Assembly (NCBI GenBank): GCA_028678715.1
Contig: JAJRCY010000021.1
Span: 1 to 10,353, forward strand
DNA: 10,353 bases
Direction of reading: 5' to 3'
Source of the DNA: Methanomicrobiales archaeon
Lineage (GTDB): Archaea > Halobacteriota > Methanomicrobia > Methanomicrobiales > JACTUA01
This document shows, piece after piece, positions 1 through 5,002 of this stretch (within the stretch, counting starts at the first letter, position 1; each line of letters starts with the position of its first letter). Made by a program: the position numbers and the translations under genes. The notes under the pieces were generated by a model. That model made no database searches. It was not told where the DNA came from and saw nothing but the letters and a program-made list of their open reading frames with translations.

Positions 1-192
1 CCGTATCAGGTCATACGCATCGTCAAACTCCAGCTTCCGGTACCGTTGCCCGCTGGCAGAACGCCGTTCCCCCGACGGATCGGGGACGTAGCGGAGGATC
101 CCACCGACCCGCTCGGTGTTGTCATAGGCAGCAACGGAGTAGATCCAGCCATCGCGGTCCACGATGAAGTCCCGGAGCCGGATGGGTCGCAT
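1..192 (-). CDS. Predicted nucleotidyltransferase-family protein (COG1665-like), N-terminal part only
   Basis: The gene starts with ATG at 192 and runs off the left edge, so only 64 codons are visible. It begins MRPIRLRDFIVDRDGWIYSV and continues with an LRYVPDPSGERR stretch and a YRKLEFDDAYDLI stretch. From memory, this N-terminus matches small euryarchaeal proteins annotated as predicted nucleotidyltransferases (COG1665). No catalytic motif is in the visible part, so the enzymatic activity is not shown here. It is the third protein gene of the minus-strand unit, 9 bases after the Sua5 stop. A GAGGTGA ribosome binding site overlaps that stop and supports this start. Translational coupling to sua5 is likely. 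The substrate is unknown to me. Confidence 0.72.
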   Translation of the reverse strand, partial: MRPIRLRDFIVDRDGWIYSVAAYDNTERVGGILRYVPDPSGERRSASGQRYRKLEFDDAYDLIR

Positions 193-201
193 GGCCTCAC
201 C

Positions 202-777
202 TCACTGCGGCAGGGAGAGTACCGCTTCCACCCGGCGCCATCCCTCACCCTGGCGGAGAATGCACCGGTGCACCAGGTCCACGACGGTGGACGGCGTGCC
301 CGGGAGCTTCCCTCCTTCGATCATCAGGTCATGGGGCACATGCACGTCGTTGGTGGTGGCCGGGTCCCGGTCGCCATGCAGGTTGGCGCTGGTGGCGGTG
401 ATGGGAGCGTCCAGCATCCGGGTGAGGGCCTCCGGCACCGGATGCGCCGGGATCCGGATCCCGATGAGCCCGGTTCCGCCGGTGAGGATCTCCGGGAGGC
501 AGGTCTTGGCCTGCAGGACCACGGTCACAGGCCCGGGCAGGACCCGTTCCATGAACGCAAGGGCCACCTCATCGATGCAGGCAACTGCCTGTGCCATCTC
601 AAGGTCGGCCACCGCAATGGAGATGGGCTGGGAGAGGGGACGCTGCTTGGCATCGTAGACCCGGCGGATGGCATCCTCGGAGAGGGCGTCGGCACCGAGG
701 CCGTAAACCGTATCGGTGGGATATACCACCAGCCCGTCACGCTGGAGCACCCGGACGGCCCGGGCGATCTGGTCCAT
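202..777 (-). CDS. Threonylcarbamoyl-AMP synthase (Sua5/YrdC/TsaC family)
   Basis: This cytosolic enzyme condenses threonine, bicarbonate and ATP to threonylcarbamoyl-AMP, the activated donor for tRNA t6A37, which KEOPS then transfers. The 191-residue protein is a single YrdC domain with no C-terminal Sua5 extension. Visible family signatures are PTDTVYGLG at residues 20-28, KQRP at 44-47, PGPVT at 81-85, GIRIP at 106-110, TSAN at 129-132 and GKLPGTPSTVVD at 156-167; together these form the nucleotide and threonine pocket. Its ATG directly follows the TGA of the ACT-DUF5612 gene (TGAATG), so the two are probably translationally coupled. A second t6A gene, pcc1, lies about 5.4 kb away on the other strand. 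The family call is firm. The name sua5 versus tsaC is a matter of convention, so I leave the symbol empty. Confidence 0.95.
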   Translation of the reverse strand: MDQIARAVRVLQRDGLVVYPTDTVYGLGADALSEDAIRRVYDAKQRPLSQPISIAVADLEMAQAVACIDEVALAFMERVLPGPVTVVLQAKTCLPEILTGGTGLIGIRIPAHPVPEALTRMLDAPITATSANLHGDRDPATTNDVHVPHDLMIEGGKLPGTPSTVVDLVHRCILRQGEGWRRVEAVLSLPQ

Positions 778-1452
778 TCAGAATTCCTGTCCGCGCACGC
801 GGCTGATATCGAACCTTGCCAGCTTGCTGGCATGCATGACCGCAAAGACGCCCGCCTGGATGGGGTCGGTCACCACCAGGTCCGCGTGGTCCGGCACCGA
901 CCCTGCCATCTTCAGGGCAATGACCGGGATGCCGGCGACCCGCACCCGGTCCACGGCCTCGGAGATGGTGCCGCCCATCAGCGATCCCGCCAGCACGAGA
1001 ATGGAGGCCCGGGGAAGCCGGACCACGGCGTCCACCGCCTGGGTGAGGTCCTCCTCCCCGACGAGAGGGATCGTGTCCACCGAGATCCGCTCGCCCCGGA
1101 TGTTGTGCCGGTCCGCCTCGTTTACGGCCCCCATGGCCACCTGCGCCACCTGGGCACCGCCGCCGATGATGATCACCCGCGACCCGAAGATCTTGGAGAA
1201 GGGGGCATAGATGGTGACATCCAGGACCGCGGGCAGGTTCAGGAGGTCGGCCGTCAGTTTTCCCCAGTCGTCCCCGTTCTCCAGCTCGAAGTAGAGCGAT
1301 GCCTTCCCCTTCTGGGGCCCTGCCGGAATGAGGGACTGCTGGACCATCAGGATATTGACCTGGTGGGCTGCCATCACGGTGGCGATGTCGCGGAGCACGC
1401 CGGGGCGGTGCTCGCAGATCAGGCTGACCGCACAGTTCTCGGATGATGCCAT
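778..1452 (-). CDS. ACT domain protein with C-terminal DUF5612 (COG2061-like)
   Basis: The protein has 224 residues. An N-terminal ACT domain (about 7-85) is recognisable from the CEHRPGVLRDIATVMAAHQVNI pattern at 13-34, where PGVLRDI is the usual turn between strand and helix in ACT ligand-binding modules. Residues 90-224 fit the archaeal domain DUF5612. It opens with FGSRVIIIGGGAQVAQVAMG, a beta strand plus glycine-rich turn that suggests a nucleotide-binding fold, and carries VLAGSLMGGT at 153-162. ACT domains usually sense amino acids, but the ligand and output here are unknown. It is probably a soluble regulatory protein rather than an enzyme. It lies 8 bases after the tRNA-Gly gene, with no recognisable ribosome binding site, and precedes sua5 with no gap. 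Initiation is therefore probably leaderless or nearly so after tRNA 3' processing. Confidence 0.88.
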   Translation of the reverse strand: MASSENCAVSLICEHRPGVLRDIATVMAAHQVNILMVQQSLIPAGPQKGKASLYFELENGDDWGKLTADLLNLPAVLDVTIYAPFSKIFGSRVIIIGGGAQVAQVAMGAVNEADRHNIRGERISVDTIPLVGEEDLTQAVDAVVRLPRASILVLAGSLMGGTISEAVDRVRVAGIPVIALKMAGSVPDHADLVVTDPIQAGVFAVMHASKLARFDISRVRGQEF

Positions 1453-1460
1453 GGGAGTGA

Positions 1461-1531
1461 TGCGATAGCCGGGATTCGAACCCGGGCTAAAGGCTTGGGA
1501 AGCCTCTGTCCTGCCACTAGACTACTATCGC
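1461..1531 (-). tRNA. tRNA-Gly (anticodon CCC)
   Basis: The minus strand folds into a complete 71-base cloverleaf. The acceptor stem GCGATAG/CTATCGC has 7 pairs and discriminator A. The D stem is GTCT/GGAC. The anticodon stem GAGGC/GCCTT encloses the loop TTCCCAA, giving anticodon CCC, which reads GGG. The variable loop has 4 bases, and the T stem CCGGG/CCCGG encloses TTCGAAT. No CCA is encoded: after the discriminator come TCAC. GGG glycine codons are common in the surrounding GC-rich genes, which fits the need for this isoacceptor. A TATA-like box lies about 30-40 bases upstream. The ACT-DUF5612 start codon begins 8 bases after the tRNA 3' end, so the tRNA is probably the first part of a mixed tRNA-mRNA transcript. 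Confidence 0.97.
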
Positions 1532-1559
1532 GTGCCGTTTCGATCCGGTTGGGGGTGTG

Positions 1560-1572
1560 AGAAAATAAAAGT
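1560..1572 (-). promoter_or_regulatory. TATA-like box for the tRNA-Gly / ACT / sua5 unit
   Basis: Read on the minus strand, this is ACTTTTATTTTCT, an AT-rich island in an otherwise GC-rich stretch and a fair match to the archaeal TATA box. Its centre is about 35 bases before the tRNA 5' end. At the usual 25-27 base distance, transcription would start roughly 8-10 bases before the mature tRNA, leaving a short leader for RNase P. No other promoter-like element is seen before the ACT gene. Confidence 0.6.
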
Positions 1573-1699
1573 ACGGTCGGCGGCACCGATGAGGATGTGG
1601 TTTCCAGGACTGGTACGCTCCAGAGTGATGGAGAGGATATCCACGGTCCGCGATCCGTCCAGTCCTCTATCATTGTCTGACATCTGCAAGGACGCTCCA

Positions 1700-1722
1700 G
1701 GGGGGGACCTGCGGTCCCCCCC
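1700..1722. repeat. Perfect GC hairpin, 10-bp stem
   Basis: GGGGGGGACC at 1700-1709 pairs perfectly with GGTCCCCCCC at 1713-1722 around a 3-base loop TGC. Its right arm shares bases 1719-1722 with the long-distance inverted repeat 1719-1730/1836-1847, so the two pairings cannot form together. No run of T follows on either strand, so this is not a simple intrinsic terminator. Confidence 0.75.
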
Positions 1723-1847
1723 CGCCGCGTAGGTGCCCCCCCCTATGAGGATAGGGGGATCCATCATGTCTCGGAATTGCAGGTGAGTGTCTTCTCAGAA
1801 ACCGAAGAACACTCCATCCTCCCCGAGGGATGCCCACGCGGCGGGGG
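1719..1847. other. Candidate structured RNA or MITE-like element closed by a 12-bp inverted repeat
   Basis: CCCCCGCCGCGT at 1719-1730 is the exact reverse complement of ACGCGGCGGGGG at 1836-1847. Inside this 129-base unit are three local hairpins. The first is 1739-1758 (8 pairs, loop GAGG). The second is 1785-1814: GAGTGTCTTC pairs with GAAG plus ACACTC, with one bulged A and a 9-base loop. The third is 1815-1832 (CATCC/GGATG), directly abutting the second. Together they can be drawn as a closed multi-branch fold. This could be a non-coding RNA on either strand, or a small non-autonomous element with terminal inverted repeats. I see no transposase and no clear target duplication. The pairing is directly visible; the function is inference. 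Confidence 0.4.
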
Positions 1848-1857
1848 CGGAGCCCCC
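1843..1857. repeat. Short GC hairpin next to the structured block
   Basis: GGGGGC at 1843-1848 pairs with GCCCCC at 1852-1857 around a 3-base loop GGA. It shares five bases with the right arm of the 1719-1730/1836-1847 repeat, so it is an alternative pairing to that closing stem, just as the 1700-1722 hairpin is on the left side. Confidence 0.6.
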
Positions 1858-1957
1858 AAGAGCGTCTCAGTAGTAAGAAGAGAATCACATGAATCCAACG
1901 GCACATTCGGGGGATATCCAAGGGAAGAACTGGAGGAGCCTCCCGTATCGTGAGAGC

Positions 1958-1988
1958 GTACAGTCCCTCCGAAACAGAGGGATAGTAC
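1958..1988 (-). terminator. Hairpin downstream of the histidine kinase gene
   Basis: TCCCTC at 1964-1969 pairs with GAGGGA at 1977-1982 around a 7-base loop. Beyond a 2x2 internal loop the stem continues as GTAC/GTAC (1958-1961 with 1985-1988). It begins about 31 bases past the kinase stop codon in the direction of transcription. The position suits a 3' end, processing or stability hairpin. No T-run follows on the minus strand, so calling it a terminator is tentative. Confidence 0.35.
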
Positions 1989-2019
1989 TATTCGCCCTTC
2001 AGGAGGCCTTCTTCGAGCG

Positions 2020-4281
2020 TCACGGCGCACGGTGCAGGGTGAACCGGATTGCGGCCCCCTGCCCGGGCTGGCCCGGGACGCGATCGGCGGCCCGGATCTC
2101 CCCGCCGTAGTGTTCGACCAGCATCCGGGTGATGTAGAGGCCGAGGCCCTTGCCGCTCTTCTTGGAGGGGCCCCGCTGGAACCGGTGGAAGATGTGGGGT
2201 TTCAGGTCATCGGGGATGCCGGGCCCGGAGTCACTCACCTCCACCTCCACCCTGTCGCCGTCCTCCCTCACGGAGATCCAGACCTCCACCTTCGGGCCCC
2301 CAAACTTGACGGAGTTACCGACCAGGTTGGTGAAGATCTCCGGGATCAGGTCGTCGGCCAGCACGCGGACCGATGTCCCGGGGTAGTGGACAGTGGCCGA
2401 GGGAAAATGACCGATCTCGGCCTGGATGACCCTGTGGAGATCCACCGGGCGAATATCGGCGGCACCTTCCTGGATCCTCCGGATGGTGGAGACGTTCTTG
2501 ATGATCTCCACCGACTGCCGGACCAGGATCTCCATCCGCCGGGCAAAGTCCCGGTTCTTTCCCTCACCCAGCTCGGCCAGGATCTCGGCATACCCCAGCG
2601 CGGCGGAGTTCACGTTGTTGATGTCGTGGGCCATGATGTCCAGGTACAGGTTCGCCCGCTGGTAGGCCGTCTCCAGCTCCTGCTGCAGGAGTGCCCGGTT
2701 CACGGCAGCACCGATGGCCTTCCCGATGGACTCCAGCATCACCTGCTCGTCCGCGGGGAACGTCCGCCTCCGGGTGGACCCGAGGCAGATGGCGCCCAGC
2801 ACCCGGGACTCGGCCACGAGGGGGATCAGGGTGGTGGAGAGGATCCCTGCCCCCGTGGCGAAGGGAGCGGTCTCGCAGTCAACTCCAAAGAGGGGGAGAC
2901 CATCAGAGAGCACCCGCTGCAGCGGTTCCCAGCCCGCATCCATTACCCCCGTGCCTGCCCTGATCCGATCCGGAACACCTGTCTGGAACTCAAGCATCGA
3001 CCGCCCGCTCTTCTGGTCCACGAGAAAGACGGCAGCCATCGAGAAGCCGAAGAGATCCACGGTCTTCATCGCGGCCGTGCGCAGGATGTCATCCAGCGTC
3101 TGCACTGACGTGGTGGCGCCGATGATCTCGTTCATGATGGAGAGCTCCCGGTTGTGCTGCCGGATCTCTGCCTCGAATCTCTTCTGGTCCGTGATGTCCC
3201 TCACCGATTCGATGGCCCCCCCCCGCTTCCCGGAGGCATCGTAGAGGGGGGACGCCTTGACAAACAGGTAGGCTCCCCTGCCGTGGTACACGAGTGGCAC
3301 GCAGACCTCGGCGTAGGTGGTATCCCCCCGCCGCTCGATCCTCTCGTAGAGGGACTCCATCTCCCGGTGCTCCTGGCACAGGAGATCGATCAGGATCGGG
3401 CGCTTCACGCCGTAGAAGGGCTCGGCATAGGCGAAATCGCCCCTCCCCAGGATCTCCTCCTTGCGGACCCCGGTCATCTCCTCGATGGCCCGGTTCCAGG
3501 CGATCACCCTTTTTTCGGAATCGACGACAAAAGTGGCATCGGGCAGGAACTCGATGATCCCCTGCAGCTTCTCGTTGGTGAGCCGGAGGAGGTCCTCCGC
3601 CTCCTTCTGCCGGGTATTGTCTATGGCCGTGAAGATGGCAAGGTCCTCCGCGAGCCTCCCTGACGAGATCAGCACGGAGAGGATCTTTCCGTCCCTCCCC
3701 TGCAGCTGCATCTCGCTCTCCGCCACCGTGGAACCCTCCGAGATGCGGCTGAAAAAGGCGGTGAGGGATGCCCCGTTGTGCGCGATCTCATGGAACGGCC
3801 GGTCCACCAGATCCTCCCTTGAATAGCCCAGCATCGCGGCAAAGCGCGGATTCGCCTCCTGGATCGTCCGGCTCGAGAGCCGGATCAGGCAGGTGCCGGC
3901 ATTGGAACTGTCAAAGATCCCCTGGTACCGGAGCTGTTCTGCCCGGACCCGGCCCGACAGGTGGGCGATGACCGCCGCCACCCAGACAAAGACCAGGGCC
4001 CGGATGCCTGCATTGACCACCGGGTCCGGGCCCATGGCCGAATAGGTGAAGACTCCCACGAGTACCAGGTATGCGATGCCGGTGAACCCGGCAAAGAAGA
4101 TCGCACGCCTCGGATTCCAGTAGGCGGCCAGGACGATGGGGATGTAGAAGAGATGGGGGAAGACCTCGGTGATCCCCTGGGACAGGCTGTATACGGATGC
4201 CAGGATGGCGAGGATCGTGGTGATGAGAATCGAAAGGCCCCAGATATGCTGGTCCCATAACCGCCCCAGGAGGACCTTCAT
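2020..4281 (-). CDS. Membrane-anchored sensor histidine kinase (PAS-PAS-GAF-HisKA-HATPase)
   Basis: The frame is open from ATG 4308 (762 residues). I prefer ATG 4281 (753 residues) because GAGGTGAG lies 12 bases upstream, although that spacing is long. Numbering below is from the 4308 start. Three to four hydrophobic segments lie at about 21-41, 50-64, 68-90 and 98-117. PAS domains follow at about 128-235 (ANPRFAAMLGYSREDLV) and 250-378 (DATFVVDSEKRVIAWNRAIEEMTG), then a GAF domain at about 395-540. The H-box is MAHDINNVNSAALGYAEIL, with phosphoacceptor His561. The ATPase domain shows N-box NLVGNSVKF (661-669), G1 DSGPGIP (693-699) and G2 GKGLGL (719-724), so all catalytic boxes are present. 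It should autophosphorylate and signal to a response regulator, but none is adjacent. The stimulus is unknown. A run of nine C at 3216-3224 is in frame and leaves the gene intact. Confidence 0.93.
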   Translation of the reverse strand: MKVLLGRLWDQHIWGLSILITTILAILASVYSLSQGITEVFPHLFYIPIVLAAYWNPRRAIFFAGFTGIAYLVLVGVFTYSAMGPDPVVNAGIRALVFVWVAAVIAHLSGRVRAEQLRYQGIFDSSNAGTCLIRLSSRTIQEANPRFAAMLGYSREDLVDRPFHEIAHNGASLTAFFSRISEGSTVAESEMQLQGRDGKILSVLISSGRLAEDLAIFTAIDNTRQKEAEDLLRLTNEKLQGIIEFLPDATFVVDSEKRVIAWNRAIEEMTGVRKEEILGRGDFAYAEPFYGVKRPILIDLLCQEHREMESLYERIERRGDTTYAEVCVPLVYHGRGAYLFVKASPLYDASGKRGGAIESVRDITDQKRFEAEIRQHNRELSIMNEIIGATTSVQTLDDILRTAAMKTVDLFGFSMAAVFLVDQKSGRSMLEFQTGVPDRIRAGTGVMDAGWEPLQRVLSDGLPLFGVDCETAPFATGAGILSTTLIPLVAESRVLGAICLGSTRRRTFPADEQVMLESIGKAIGAAVNRALLQQELETAYQRANLYLDIMAHDINNVNSAALGYAEILAELGEGKNRDFARRMEILVRQSVEIIKNVSTIRRIQEGAADIRPVDLHRVIQAEIGHFPSATVHYPGTSVRVLADDLIPEIFTNLVGNSVKFGGPKVEVWISVREDGDRVEVEVSDSGPGIPDDLKPHIFHRFQRGPSKKSGKGLGLYITRMLVEHYGGEIRAADRVPGQPGQGAAIRFTLHRAP

Positions 4282-4308
4282 GCGGGGTTCTCTCTCACCT
4301 CTGCCCAT

Positions 4309-4409
4309 ATCTGTGATATAGGCTCATCGGGTAAATGAGGATGTCCCCTCAGCGGCCGGGCCATCGATACGGTTAAGAGCAATCCCGCAGAATATTACCC
4401 CGCACGTTC
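4309..4409. other. Divergent intergenic region between the histidine kinase and the uS15 operon
   Basis: No gene fits here. AT-rich patches that could serve as promoters are CCTATATC on the minus strand (4315-4322, towards the kinase) and GAATATTA on the plus strand (4390-4397, towards uS15). If the first is the kinase promoter, its transcript would begin near 4292. That excludes the ATG at 4308 and favours the one at 4281, but it would also cut into the proposed ribosome binding site, so the kinase promoter remains unresolved. Confidence 0.5.
4390..4397 (+). promoter_or_regulatory. Candidate TATA box of the uS15 operon
   Basis: GAATATTA is the clearest AT-rich octamer upstream of uS15 on the plus strand. 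At the usual archaeal distance, transcription would start near 4420 and leave a leader of about 120 bases before the uS15 ATG, long for an archaeal mRNA. It also reads TAATATTC on the other strand, so it could serve the divergent kinase gene instead. Confidence 0.4.
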
Positions 4410-4439
4410 ACAGGACGTGCAGGCGAAGGTAAGTCCGAC

Positions 4440-4534
4440 GTGCCGTTCCGGCACTGCCCCCGGGGGGGGCTCCGGGATTACAGGAGCCGGTGAGTGGCTC
4501 TTTTCCTGTCGACTTACATTCTCCGTTCACGGAG
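4440..4534 (+). promoter_or_regulatory. Hairpin-rich 5' leader of rps15, possible attenuator or autoregulatory site
   Basis: Four stems are visible. A is GTGCCG/CGGCAC (4440-4445 with 4449-4454). B is GGCTCC/GGAGCC (4468-4473 with 4483-4488, 9-base loop). C is GAGCC/GGCTC (4484-4488 with 4496-4500), followed at once by TTTT at 4501-4504. D is CTCCG/CGGAG (4521-4525 with 4530-4534), whose right arm contains most of the GGAGG ribosome binding site at 4531-4535. B and C share 4484-4488 and exclude each other, and C plus the T-run resembles a terminator. This layout fits an attenuator with a translation gate. A role for uS15 itself as ligand is only an analogy to bacterial S15 autoregulation. Confidence 0.42.
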
Positions 4535-4540
4535 GATTTC

Positions 4541-4999
4541 ATGGCAAGAATGTATGCCCGCAGAAGGGGAACATCAGGCTCGGTGCGCCCGTACCGGAAG
4601 GAGGTCCCTGCCTGGTCCAACACCGATGTCCGGGAGATTGAGAAGGTGATCCGGGAGTTCCGGAAGCAGGGCCGGCCGGCCAGCGAGATCGGCCTTGTAC
4701 TCAGGGACAAGTACGGTGTCCCTGACGTGAAGCTGGTCATGGGGAAGCGCCTGGGAACGATCCTGAAGGAGATGGGGATGGAGGCCAAGCTCCCCGAGGA
4801 CCTGGCCAACCTGATCCGGAAGGCGGTCGGCCTCCGCAAGCACCTGGCTGACCACAAGAACGACCTGCACAATAAAAGGCAGCTCCATCTGACCGAGGCC
4901 AAGGTGAGGCGCCTGGCCAGGTACTACGTGAGGGCCGGCACGCTTCCCCTGGACTGGACCTACAAGCCCGAATCCGCAGAGATCCTGCTCTCCCGCTAG
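4541..4999 (+). CDS. rps15: Small ribosomal subunit protein uS15 (archaeal S15)
   Basis: The 152-residue protein binds the central domain of 16S rRNA as part of the 30S platform. It is the length expected for archaeal and eukaryotic uS15, longer than the bacterial form. The N-terminal extension MARMYARRRGTSGSVRPYRK precedes the three-helix core, and the diagnostic LADHKNDLHNKRQLHLTEAK segment lies at about 107-126. The frame is open 17 codons further upstream, but ATG 4541 is chosen because GGAGG lies 5 bases before it and because archaeal uS15 starts this way. It opens the plus-strand operon and is followed after 3 bases by the RecJ-like gene. The long structured leader suggests its expression is controlled. 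Confidence 0.97.
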   Translation: MARMYARRRGTSGSVRPYRKEVPAWSNTDVREIEKVIREFRKQGRPASEIGLVLRDKYGVPDVKLVMGKRLGTILKEMGMEAKLPEDLANLIRKAVGLRKHLADHKNDLHNKRQLHLTEAKVRRLARYYVRAGTLPLDWTYKPESAEILLSR

Positions 5000-5002
5000 C
5001 GT

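Larger units (their letters stand above)
1573..2019. other. Gene-free region rich in inverted repeats
   Basis: I find no credible protein gene in this stretch. The short open frames across it have low-complexity translations, no ribosome binding site, and run through G/C tracts and hairpins. What it does hold is several inverted repeats between 1700 and 1857, listed separately, and one hairpin just past the histidine kinase stop (1958-1988). On the minus strand it separates the kinase gene from the tRNA promoter, so it must also contain the kinase 3' end signals. Confidence 0.7.

Noticed and set aside
46..1446. Long plus-strand open frame of 466 codons
   Set aside because: It runs antisense to Sua5 and the ACT-DUF5612 gene, both of which have clear family motifs. 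Its translation is rich in His, Gly, Asp and Arg without motifs, typical of a shadow frame in GC-rich coding DNA.
1625..1680. Possible C/D box sRNA (GTGATGG at 1625-1631 and CTGA at 1677-1680, plus strand)
   Set aside because: The spacing fits, but the C box is imperfect and I see no internal C' and D' boxes, which archaeal C/D sRNAs normally have.
1525..1767. Small minus-strand open frame across the tRNA promoter
   Set aside because: It covers the TATA-like box, the 5' end of the tRNA gene and one of the hairpins, has no ribosome binding site, and gives a featureless protein.
1889..2110. Small plus-strand open frame starting at ATG 1889
   Set aside because: It has no ribosome binding site, overlaps the kinase 3' end in antisense, and has no family resemblance.
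2032..3108. Plus-strand open frame of 358 codons opposite the histidine kinase
   Set aside because: It lies antisense to the intact GAF/HisKA/ATPase region and has no recognisable domain.
3216..3224. Run of nine C in the kinase gene as a possible frameshift
   Set aside because: The kinase frame is continuous and domain-consistent on both sides, so the run is simply in-frame Arg-Gly-Gly-Ala codons on the minus strand.
4411..4508. Possible H/ACA guide RNA in the uS15 leader
   Set aside because: There are hairpins and ACA triplets, but I could not place a kink-turn and an ACA box at the correct distance from a pseudouridylation pocket.
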